A stretch of DNA of 64,000 nucleotides. It comes from JACMJL01 sp963791805. Its GTDB lineage: Bacteria > Bacillota > Clostridia > Clostridiales > Clostridiaceae. Positions 33,383 through 41,763 of the stretch are shown one piece after another. Every line of letters begins with the position of its first letter. Within the stretch, counting starts at the first letter, position 1. The notes under the pieces were generated by a model. It was not told where the DNA came from. It saw only the letters and a program-made list of their open reading frames with translations, and did no database searches. The stretch spans positions 558,001 to 622,000 of the forward strand of contig CAWBTU010000004.1 in NCBI GenBank assembly GCA_963791805.1, written 5' to 3'. A program made the translations under genes and the position numbers.

Positions 33383-33835
33383 TTATTTTTTATTAACGCT
33401 TGCTAAAATTGATTTTAAAATTTCTAACACATTATTTGCTACCTCCACAGGCACCCCAGTTTCAGACAATATTTTTTCTGGTACAGTTCTAACTCTGTTT
33501 TTCAAATCAAAACCTTTAGGAGATACTCTAACTAGAACATTTCTTTCATCATTAGTGTCCCGAACCCGTTCCACTAATTCCTTTATTTCTAGTTTTTTCA
33601 AAAGGGGAGTAATCGTTCCTGAATCTAAATATAACCTCTTCCCAAGTTCATTCACTGGAATATTGTCTCCATTCCATAAAACAAGCATAGTTATATACTG
33701 AGTATAAGTTAGGTCGATTTCATCAAGGTATGTTTTATAACGCTTGATAGTCTCTTTTGAGCATGCATACATTACAAAACTGAGTTGGTTTTCTAAAATT
33801 AAATTTTCATCACTAACTATAATAATCACACTCAA
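33383..33835 (-). CDS. OhrR-like MarR-family regulator lacking the redox cysteine
   Basis: A 150-residue paralog of the 32764-33216 protein, with the same LTYTQYITMLVLWN and LDSGTITPLLKKLEIKELVERVRDTNDERNV regions. The peroxide-sensing Cys position is Ser19 (LENQLSF), while Cys25 (MYACSK) remains. It therefore either senses through Cys25, or responds to a ligand rather than peroxide. Closest to the broken copy at 30765-31236. The start is TTG at 33833-33835 with no strong RBS. Confidence 0.87.
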   Translation of the reverse strand: MSVIIIVSDENLILENQLSFVMYACSKETIKRYKTYLDEIDLTYTQYITMLVLWNGDNIPVNELGKRLYLDSGTITPLLKKLEIKELVERVRDTNDERNVLVRVSPKGFDLKNRVRTVPEKILSETGVPVEVANNVLEILKSILASVNKK

Positions 33836-33858
33836 ATCACATAAATTTTAAGTTGTCT

Positions 33859-33871
33859 GCAATTGAATTGC
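33859..33871. promoter_or_regulatory. OhrR-type operator before the 33383-33835 regulator
   Basis: GCAATT-G-AATTGC, a perfect palindrome 23 bp upstream of the start codon, flanked by TTGTCT and GTGCAA, which extend the partial symmetry. Confidence 0.68.
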
Positions 33872-33949
33872 GTGCAACTTATCCAGTTACAATATATCAT
33901 TTTGATAAATATATGTCAATCTTTATTGAGATATATTTATCAAAATACT

Positions 33950-35272
33950 TTAACTAGATAGTTTTTCTTGACCCTCTATCCAGTCAATAAATTGACGTGC
34001 TGTTCTTGCAGAACGACCATTATACCAAAGTGCCCATTTTAAGGCTTCTTTATGCAATGTTTCCTTATCAATACTCAAGTTTCGCTTTATTGCAATTCCT
34101 TCTACAATTTCTAAATATTTATTTTGATCTGGTGAGGAGAACACAACATTTATTCCGAAACGATCTGCTAGTGACAATTTTTCTTGAATACTGTCCCGAG
34201 CATTAACCTCCTCATCAATGTTGCTAGACAATAAACCTTTTCTTTCACTAAAGTATTCTTTTATTAAATGTCTGCGATTTGATGTAGCATATATAATGAT
34301 ATTTGATGTTTTACTTTCAAGGCCACCTTCAAGAATAGCTTTTAGTGCTGTATAGTTTTCTTCATCATCAGCAAATACCAGATCGTCTACAAAAATAATA
34401 AATTTTTGTGGTCTGTTTTTTAAATCTCTGATAATAACTGGAAAATCAGTTAAGTATGCCTTAGGGACTTCAATCATCCGTAGTCCTTCTAAGTAATACT
34501 CATTTAGTATAGCTTTTACAGTAGAGGATTTACCAGTGCCCCTATCCCCATATATAAGTACATTATTTGCAGCATATCCTTTTAGGAACTGCTCTGTGTT
34601 TTCAACGACCTTGGACCTTTCAAGTTGGTATCCAATTAAATCCAAGAATGTAATTGAATCTGGTTCAATAATTCCTTTTAAGAAACCCTCTCCTTTAATT
34701 CGTTCCCATACAAAAGCTCTATAATGTGCAAAAGCACCACAGCCATATCGTTTATGAAATAGAATTAGTGAATCCATAACACTGGACCACTCTGAACTTG
34801 AAGAAAATGCCTCTTTCATCTCTCTAATATGTTTAGGGATTTTCTCGTCACTGTAAATTAATTTGCTCTTATTAACCCATTCAGGTAATCTTTCAACAAT
34901 GCTTATATACTCTTTTTCATTTAAACATTGAATTATCATATTTTTAATAGCAACTGAATCTAATTTTGAAACTAATTGTAAACTATCTAAATCATTTTCA
35001 GCAGCTTTTCTATTAGTACCACTAAAAGTAAATGGATTTTCATCAAAAATAATCTTATCAATAATGTATTCTTCCAATGAATCTACACCAGATTTAGCAA
35101 ATTCAAAGAAAAAATCATTATATAAATTTATAGCTTTATCCAATTCAATTTCAGTACTGCATAAATATTTAAGTAATAATTTTAGTCTGTTTATTACTTT
35201 ATCCTCAATAATCCCTCTATATATGGAAACAGACTCTATATATAGTAACGTTTTATTAACAAATTTATCCGT
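33950..35272 (-). CDS. DUF815-family AAA+ ATPase; apparent native start codon is ACG
   Basis: An AAA+ protein of the DUF815 family. From TTG at 35143: NLYNDFFFEFAKSG, then Walker A YGDRGTGKSSTVK, Walker B FIIFVDDLVF, sensor IIYATSNRRHLIKEYF and RFGINVVFSSPDQNKYLEIV. The frame stays open a further 43 codons upstream to 35272 and encodes TLLYIESVSIYRGIIEDKVINRL, which fits the expected N-terminal helical region. It contains no ATG, GTG or TTG; the first codon after a well-spaced GGAG (8 nt) is ACG, where ATG would give MDKFVNK. The conventional call is 33950-35143. Function unknown; it directly follows the giant kinase gene (5 bp). Confidence 0.8.
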   Translation of the reverse strand, partial: TDKFVNKTLLYIESVSIYRGIIEDKVINRLKLLLKYLCSTEIELDKAINLYNDFFFEFAKSGVDSLEEYIIDKIIFDENPFTFSGTNRKAAENDLDSLQLVSKLDSVAIKNMIIQCLNEKEYISIVERLPEWVNKSKLIYSDEKIPKHIREMKEAFSSSSEWSSVMDSLILFHKRYGCGAFAHYRAFVWERIKGEGFLKGIIEPDSITFLDLIGYQLERSKVVENTEQFLKGYAANNVLIYGDRGTGKSSTVKAILNEYYLEGLRMIEVPKAYLTDFPVIIRDLKNRPQKFIIFVDDLVFADDEENYTALKAILEGGLESKTSNIIIYATSNRRHLIKEYFSERKGLLSSNIDEEVNARDSIQEKLSLADRFGINVVFSSPDQNKYLEIVEGIAIKRNLSIDKETLHKEALKWALWYNGRSARTARQFIDWIEGQEKLSS

Positions 35273-35277
35273 CTAAA

Positions 35278-38200
35278 TCACTCCAATACTTCGATTTTGT
35301 CATTTTTAGCAAACATGAACCTATTCTTTCCCGATTTTTTCGCAGAATACATTGCATCATCTGCCTTCTTAATGAGCTTTAACATGTCATCACCATGCTT
35401 TGGGAAAATACTAACTCCAATACTAGCTGTAACATAAACCTTATCTTTCCCGATAATAATTTCTTTGCCAACCTCATCAATTATATTCTTGCATATAATT
35501 TCAATGTCCGTTTCACTTTCCATATTTTCTATTATAATAGTGAATTCATCACCACCTAATCTTGAAACCATATCACTGCTTCTTACACAGCTTAAGAAAC
35601 GTCCAGCAATTATTTTTAATACCATATCCCCACTATCATGACCTAATGTATCATTAACTGATTTAAATCCATCCAAATCAATAAAAAGAACACTAAGTAT
35701 GTTATTACTTATTTTTGAAATTTCTAGCGACTGCTTCAGCCTATCTTGAAAAAGTTTTCTATTTGCTAGTCCTGTAAGGTTATCGTGAGTAGCCATATCC
35801 TCAAGTTGTTTTTGAATTTTCTTACGTTCTGAAATTTCTTCCTTTAACTCTAGCGTTCTTTCCTCTACTAATTCTTCTAGGTTATTATATAGACTAGCAT
35901 TTTCTAGAGAAATTGCTAATTGTGATGAAACAACTTTTAATATTTCTACTCGTTCAATGCTAAAAGCCCCTTCTATTAAGTTATTTTCTAAATAAAGTAT
36001 TCCTATTATTTCATTTTTGCTCAAAACTGGCATGCATAAAATCGATTTAGAATTATTCTTAATAATATAAGGATCATTCATATATTTTTCAGAATCTAAA
36101 GCATTATCTAGTATTACACTTTCTTTCGAATGATCAACATAAGAAATTATCTTTTTAGGTAAGCTATTTCTAATCTCTAGAACTCCTCCTTTAATAACTT
36201 CAATTTTATTTTTATCTTCTCTTCCCGCTACCTGTATTATATATCTGTCTTCTTTTTTTGTAAGATATGAAACCTTCTGTGCACCGGCATTCTCAAGTAA
36301 TATGTAAACAAGTTTTTTAAACAATTCATCTAGAATAATTTCTCCTGAAATAGCTTGTGTGGCCTTTAAAATTGTTACCATATCTAAGGCTCCAGAAATA
36401 CTTGTAGTTTTGCTTTCTGTAGTTACAGAAGTTTTTTGTAATCCTTTTCTTTTATCATATCCATCAGTTAGAAAGATTGAGAAATCTTCCTCTAACTGCT
36501 TAATTTTTGCTGTTGCTCCCCACAATTTGTAGCAATAATGAGCTTCTTCCATGAAGATTCTCGCCATTTTCACATTGCCTCTTGAAAAATAAAACTTTGA
36601 TGCAAGTTCATTTGCTAGTGCTTCTTCTTGTATATATTCATTTACTGCAGCCTGCTCAATTGCCTTATTATAATAATCCATAGCCTTTAAATCAAGATTA
36701 AGTACTCTTGCTCTTTCAGCTTCAACGAGATAAAACTTATGTAAAAAATTCATAGGAGCGTGTTGAACCCACTTTTTTAACTTTCTTTGATTAGCATTTA
36801 CTTTCTGCAAAACTTGTTTTTTCTTAATTATCGAATGTTTTTCATATAGCCCAAGTAAAGCTAAAGATTGATAAAAATAAAAAACTTGAACTGTCATTGT
36901 TCCATTTGGACTATCCAAATATTTCTCTGCGAGTTCCGCATTTTCAAGTGCCTTTTCATTATCACCAAATAAATAGCATAATATAAGTTTATTGAAAAAT
37001 GCATAACACAATGTTAGTTTATCCTGTGAATCTAAATGTATTGGTAACATTTCATTTTCGTCATATGCACTGCCGACTAAACTACAAGGGTTCTCATTCT
37101 CACCCATTAGATTTAATACAGTTTGATGGTAAATATTTTGTGTATTGATAGCCTCTTTATTCTTCGATTTTTTCATTATATCTGTATATAATGAAATTTC
37201 TCTTTCAAGCAGATTTAACTCTTTTCCACCATAATATGAATATATGCAATACATACAGGCAGCTGTACAAGCAAAGTCTCTATTTCCAGTTTCTAACCCT
37301 ATTAAATGAGCTTCCATTAATGGTTTATATGTTTCTTTTATATGTGCTTTTAAAAAATTAATATAGCAATTAAAGGATGTTAAAGTTTGTGCATTCGCTT
37401 CCTTCAAATCCTGGTTTTGCATGATTTTTAAAGATATTTTTCCGAAATCATAGCCTGAATCAATCTTTCCTATTATACATAAAACCATTCCATAACCATT
37501 GTAGAATGTATGTGCCCCATCAGGATTTCCGTATTTTACACATAAATTAAAGCTTTTTAATATCATTAATAGAAATAATTTAGGGGACGTCTTTAGAGCT
37601 GGAAGAGAAACACGCATAAAAATGCGTTCAGCTGCTAATGCATATGGATCTTCCATTTCGTGCAGGTTTACAAAATAATCCGAAGATTTTCCTATTACAG
37701 AAAGCCTGGCCTTTGTAAGAGAAGCAATAACGTTTGCTGAGTTAGGTTTTCGAGGAAACCTTATTCCTAATAATTTTAATGCGATCAAAGCAGTATCAAC
37801 TGCTTGAACAATCATGTTTTGCGCCCAAAAAGCTGCGATTTTAACTTCATAAGCCTTTACTTTATCTAATACTTCATTACTATTTTTTAAAACTATATAT
37901 GTATATTCATCTACAGATTGAAAATCACCAATTAATGATGCTATTTCTGCAGATTCAATATATAAAGCAATTAACAACTCATAATAGTCATTAAATGAAA
38001 AGGCCTTCATTAGTTCAATTGCAATTTGTAAATACTTATAAGACTCTTGGTAAGCATTTGCCTTTTTAGCTCTCTTTCCAGCAAGTAATTCTAATATGGC
38101 AATTTCTTTTCTTTCAAACTCATCAGTAACTAGCTCTATGCCCATGTTTAATTGGTTTACTATATCTAATATTTTCTCTTCATCCTTCTGCCAATTAATG

Positions 38201-40329
38201 CTAGAAAGCATTAACCTTCCTATTTTTAAATGAATCTCTTTTCTAAATTCTTTTTCAATCAGAGAATAGGCCGATTGTTGAATTCGTTCATGAGTGAAAT
38301 TATAAACAAGATTGCTTCCTTCAGCTTCAACAATAAAAGAATATACATCCCCAAAAACTACGACTAACCCCTCTTTTAGTGCTTCCCAAAGATCATCATA
38401 AGTTTCTTTCATGGACTTTCCATATACTATTGAAAGAGTTTTAAGATCAAATTGACTCCCAATACATGCAGCTAGTTTTAGTACTTCCTGAGTATTTTTA
38501 GGGAATTTTTGGATTCTATCTGATACCAATTCAACTACATTGTCTGTTATTCCAGCATTTTGAATTCCATACAAATCCCACTTCCATTTACTCTCGTTTC
38601 TGTCAAAGGTAATTAAATCATTTCTATATAATGAATATAGAAACTGATTTAAAAAAAATGGATTTCCCTCAGTTTTCTGTAGGCTCATTTCTGAAAGCGG
38701 CGTAACCTCTTCTAAATCACAATGAAGAGTTTCAGCTAATAACTGCTTTATTTCATCAACTCCCAAAGGTTTAAGAAAAATATGATTAACTGTTATGTTT
38801 TCTCTTTGAAGATTATTTATTGCATAAGTTAATGGATGTGTTTCATCAACTTTATTATCTCTGAACCCACCAATAAACATCATGTATTTTATTTCATTAT
38901 CACACAATAAAATTTCCAGCAACTTTAGAGTTGATAAATCAGCCCATTGAAGGTCATCTAAGAACATAACTAACGGATGTTCTTCTGAACTGAAAACTTG
39001 TACAAATTTTTGAAAAATCAAATTGAATCTATTTCTAGCTTCTTCTGTAGGTAGTTTAATTGCATCAGGTTGAGCGCCTATTATTTTCTCTACTTCTGGA
39101 ATTACATCGATAAGTACCTTAGCATTTGCTCCCAAATTCTTTAAGATTTTATACTTCCACTCTTGAATTTCTTCCTTGCTTTCAATTAATACTTGTTCCA
39201 CAAGGCCTTTAAAAGCAGAAACTATAGCATAATAAGGAATATCTCTTTTGAACTGATCAAATTTTGCCGAAATAAAATAACCATGTCTTCTGCATATCGG
39301 CCTATTTATTTCATTTACAAGTAAGGACTTTCCTACGCCAGGATGACCCGATACCATTATTACTTCTTTTTCTCCAATACTAGTTCTTTCAAATGCAGTC
39401 AATAATGTTTCCACTTCCATCTTTCTGCCATACATTTTCTGAGGTATTTGAAAACGGTCTGAAATATCATTGTGGCCAATTTTAAAATGTTCAATTTTTC
39501 CCTTTAGTCTATACTCCTCCAAGCATTTTTCAATATCAAAACTCAAACCCATCAATGTTTGGTATCTATTCTCAACCATTTTCTCAATAAGTTTCATCAC
39601 AATATCTGATACCACTTTAGGAATTTTTTTGTTAATTTCATATGGCGCTACAGGCTTTCTAGCAAGGTGACAATGAATTAATCCTAATTCGTCCTCAGCA
39701 TCAAAAGGTAGCCTGCCTAGAAGCATCTCATACAAAGTTACTCCTAAAGAATATAAATCTGTACGAAAATCAACTGAGCAATTCATTCTTCCTGTTTGCT
39801 CAGGGGATACATAATGTAGCGTTCCCTTTATTCTACGAGTATTATCTAAACTTCTATTTTCTTTTGAAAGCATAGCCGCAATTCCAAAGTCGGTAACTTT
39901 AACTTCCCCTGTTTCTTCATTAACTATTATATTTCTCGGATTTATATCATTATGAATTATATTAAATTTGTGTACCTCATTCAATGATTCAATAATTTTT
40001 TTTGCTAGAATTAATACTTCTTCAAGTTCTAATTTTTTAGTATCCATTATATTGCGAAGTGAGGTTCCTGAAAAATCTTCCATGATTATAACTGGAATAT
40101 TATTCACTTGTTCTATTCCATATATTTTAACTACTTTGTTACTTTGGATTTTACTATTCATCTCAAACTCATGCTTCAGCATTGAAATAATTGACAAATC
40201 GGGATGTTCTGAACTTGGCATTTTGATAATTACATTAGTATTATTACTATTTTGGTATGCTCTGTAAATAACATTCTTGTTTCCTTCATATAGCTTTTCA
40301 GTTATTTTGTATCCCGAAATTTGAAACAT
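35278..40329 (-). CDS. Giant Ser/Thr kinase-AAA ATPase-GAF-GGDEF signalling protein
   Basis: A 1683-residue cytoplasmic protein. Kinase domain about 1-275: Lys36 (VIIK), HND at 126-128 in place of HRD, with the catalytic Asp kept, DFG at 147-149 and SPEQTGRMN. AAA/STAND ATPase about 300-560: SGHPGVGKSLL near 330 and VMFLDDLQWADLSTLKLLEILL. Then about 650 residues of TPR-like helices, a GAF domain about 1360-1500, a coiled coil and a C-terminal GGDEF domain with GGDEF at 1592-1596 and I-site RSSD. It should make c-di-GMP under control of the upstream modules. RBS GGGGGATG. The stop is 5 bp from the DUF815 frame, so the pair is coupled. Confidence 0.92.
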   Translation of the reverse strand: MFQISGYKITEKLYEGNKNVIYRAYQNSNNTNVIIKMPSSEHPDLSIISMLKHEFEMNSKIQSNKVVKIYGIEQVNNIPVIIMEDFSGTSLRNIMDTKKLELEEVLILAKKIIESLNEVHKFNIIHNDINPRNIIVNEETGEVKVTDFGIAAMLSKENRSLDNTRRIKGTLHYVSPEQTGRMNCSVDFRTDLYSLGVTLYEMLLGRLPFDAEDELGLIHCHLARKPVAPYEINKKIPKVVSDIVMKLIEKMVENRYQTLMGLSFDIEKCLEEYRLKGKIEHFKIGHNDISDRFQIPQKMYGRKMEVETLLTAFERTSIGEKEVIMVSGHPGVGKSLLVNEINRPICRRHGYFISAKFDQFKRDIPYYAIVSAFKGLVEQVLIESKEEIQEWKYKILKNLGANAKVLIDVIPEVEKIIGAQPDAIKLPTEEARNRFNLIFQKFVQVFSSEEHPLVMFLDDLQWADLSTLKLLEILLCDNEIKYMMFIGGFRDNKVDETHPLTYAINNLQRENITVNHIFLKPLGVDEIKQLLAETLHCDLEEVTPLSEMSLQKTEGNPFFLNQFLYSLYRNDLITFDRNESKWKWDLYGIQNAGITDNVVELVSDRIQKFPKNTQEVLKLAACIGSQFDLKTLSIVYGKSMKETYDDLWEALKEGLVVVFGDVYSFIVEAEGSNLVYNFTHERIQQSAYSLIEKEFRKEIHLKIGRLMLSSINWQKDEEKILDIVNQLNMGIELVTDEFERKEIAILELLAGKRAKKANAYQESYKYLQIAIELMKAFSFNDYYELLIALYIESAEIASLIGDFQSVDEYTYIVLKNSNEVLDKVKAYEVKIAAFWAQNMIVQAVDTALIALKLLGIRFPRKPNSANVIASLTKARLSVIGKSSDYFVNLHEMEDPYALAAERIFMRVSLPALKTSPKLFLLMILKSFNLCVKYGNPDGAHTFYNGYGMVLCIIGKIDSGYDFGKISLKIMQNQDLKEANAQTLTSFNCYINFLKAHIKETYKPLMEAHLIGLETGNRDFACTAACMYCIYSYYGGKELNLLEREISLYTDIMKKSKNKEAINTQNIYHQTVLNLMGENENPCSLVGSAYDENEMLPIHLDSQDKLTLCYAFFNKLILCYLFGDNEKALENAELAEKYLDSPNGTMTVQVFYFYQSLALLGLYEKHSIIKKKQVLQKVNANQRKLKKWVQHAPMNFLHKFYLVEAERARVLNLDLKAMDYYNKAIEQAAVNEYIQEEALANELASKFYFSRGNVKMARIFMEEAHYCYKLWGATAKIKQLEEDFSIFLTDGYDKRKGLQKTSVTTESKTTSISGALDMVTILKATQAISGEIILDELFKKLVYILLENAGAQKVSYLTKKEDRYIIQVAGREDKNKIEVIKGGVLEIRNSLPKKIISYVDHSKESVILDNALDSEKYMNDPYIIKNNSKSILCMPVLSKNEIIGILYLENNLIEGAFSIERVEILKVVSSQLAISLENASLYNNLEELVEERTLELKEEISERKKIQKQLEDMATHDNLTGLANRKLFQDRLKQSLEISKISNNILSVLFIDLDGFKSVNDTLGHDSGDMVLKIIAGRFLSCVRSSDMVSRLGGDEFTIIIENMESETDIEIICKNIIDEVGKEIIIGKDKVYVTASIGVSIFPKHGDDMLKLIKKADDAMYSAKKSGKNRFMFAKNDKIEVLE

Positions 40330-40552
40330 GCCAATTCATCCCCCAATAATACAAAGTTTTTATATTTTAACAGTATAATTATATATTAACATAAATTGCT
40401 CTAAATATGAAGGTTTCCTGTACTATTTAGAAATAATTCACTTAAATGAAAATCATATAAAAAATCCCTTAAGAAAGCATAAAATAAGAATTATATTTGT
40501 AATTATGTAGATACTATTAATTGAACACTTAATATTAAGGAGGAATTAAATA

Positions 40553-40720
40553 ATGCCCGATAAAAAAATAACTTGCAAAGATTGTCAAAGTGAATTTCTT
40601 TTTACTGAAAATGAGCAGGCTTTCTATAAAGAAAAAGGCTTTGAAAATGAACCTCAAAGATGTGCAGAATGTCGTAGAGCTAAGAAGCAGCAGAATAACA
40701 ATCGTAATTTCCAACGATAA
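40553..40720 (+). CDS. Small zinc-ribbon protein (55 residues)
   Basis: A short gene encoding MPDKKITCKDCQSEFLFTEN then EQAFYKEKGFENEPQRCAEC then RRAKKQQNNN and RNFQR. Cys8-Cys11 and Cys37-Cys40 form a treble-like zinc ribbon of the probable zinc-ribbon (zf-trcl) family often found in small nucleic-acid-associated proteins; the basic, Gln/Asn-rich tail is typical. RBS AAGGAGGA is very strong. It is alone between the kinase gene and an inverted-repeat terminator. Function unknown. Confidence 0.9.
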   Translation: MPDKKITCKDCQSEFLFTENEQAFYKEKGFENEPQRCAECRRAKKQQNNNRNFQR

Positions 40721-40786
40721 TCCTATGCTTTCTTACAAAATATGATATACCTAAATTTTCAATATCACTATAAACTATTAAACTTA

Positions 40787-40827
40787 AATAACAAGTCAAG
40801 TATTCTCAGAATATTTGACTTGTTATT
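40787..40827. terminator. Bidirectional terminator between zinc-ribbon and NlpC/P60 genes
   Basis: A 19-bp stem with one mismatched position (40787-40805 with 40809-40827) and a TCA loop. It serves the convergent genes. Confidence 0.85.
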
Positions 40828-40837
40828 GTGCTTAAGC

Positions 40838-41734
40838 TTAAATAATTCTTTTTGCAGTTACAAATCTGCTTTGCCAATATGATGTGCTTATATCAGTTAT
40901 TTTCACTGTATCTCCTGTCTTTGGGCTGTGGATCATTTGATTGTTCCCAATATATATTCCTACATGGCTTATAATTCCATTACCTGCAAATGAAAAAAAT
41001 ATTAAATCACCTGGTTGCAAGTCTTTAATTGTCACAGTGCTTCCTTGCTTTGCTTGATCCGTAGAAATTCTATTCAAAGTAACTCCTACTTCACTAAAGG
41101 TATACTGAGTTAAACCAGAACAATCAAACCCACCAGCTTGTATAGAGTTACCTCCCCATACATATGGAGTTCCAATCAGAGACTTTGCAGTATCAATAAC
41201 CTTATTAATTTGTTCCTGTCGCATATCTATACTTAAAAATGCTTTGCTAACCCATCCGATTCTCCCATCTGATAATTGAATTTTATACCAATCACCAGAT
41301 TGTCCTGTAACCTTTAACTTATTTCCTTGCCACAATACATGAATAATGGAATTGGTAGTTGCTGGACCTGATCTTACATTTAGCCTAGTAGCTGTTACAA
41401 CCCCATATGTATTTATTGTTTCTATAGAGGTAGATTGAGTAACAGGACTAGATATTCCTGTTGAAGTGATTTCTGCTGCTTGCACCCTTGCAGGAGCCAT
41501 AAAAGGTATTGAAGCTACAACTAATGTTCCTACCATAAGCTTTATAGAATTTACTTTAATATCTGAAAAGGTTTCATCAATAAATTTATTTATTTGATCA
41601 TCTACTTTCAGTAAATTTTCTTTAATATTGGATACTAATTCTTCAGAGAATTCATCTAAATCCTTATTTAGCTGTATTTCTACTGTATATCCATCTCCAT
41701 CTTCAACTAATCTATATTCTTTATACCAATCCAT
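40838..41734 (-). CDS. NlpC/P60 (C40) cell-wall hydrolase with SH3b domain and an unusual N-terminus
   Basis: A 298-residue protein. Residues 1-63 are charged and apparently non-secretory; a membrane segment follows (IKLMVGTLVVASIPFMAPA with an AxA-like end, about 64-90), then SH3b (VTATRLNVRSGPATTNSIIHVL, about 112-170), then the endopeptidase domain with catalytic Cys in GGFDCSGLTQYTF, His in SHVGIYIGNNQMIHSP. It cleaves gamma-D-Glu-diaminopimelate bonds in family members. RBS AAGGAGG. The long cytoplasmic-looking N-terminus suggests a membrane-anchored or spore-compartment protein rather than a simple exported one. Confidence 0.88.
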   Translation of the reverse strand: MDWYKEYRLVEDGDGYTVEIQLNKDLDEFSEELVSNIKENLLKVDDQINKFIDETFSDIKVNSIKLMVGTLVVASIPFMAPARVQAAEITSTGISSPVTQSTSIETINTYGVVTATRLNVRSGPATTNSIIHVLWQGNKLKVTGQSGDWYKIQLSDGRIGWVSKAFLSIDMRQEQINKVIDTAKSLIGTPYVWGGNSIQAGGFDCSGLTQYTFSEVGVTLNRISTDQAKQGSTVTIKDLQPGDLIFFSFAGNGIISHVGIYIGNNQMIHSPKTGDTVKITDISTSYWQSRFVTAKRII

Positions 41735-41763
41735 AATAGCCTCCTTAAGTAATTCAAATCAAA

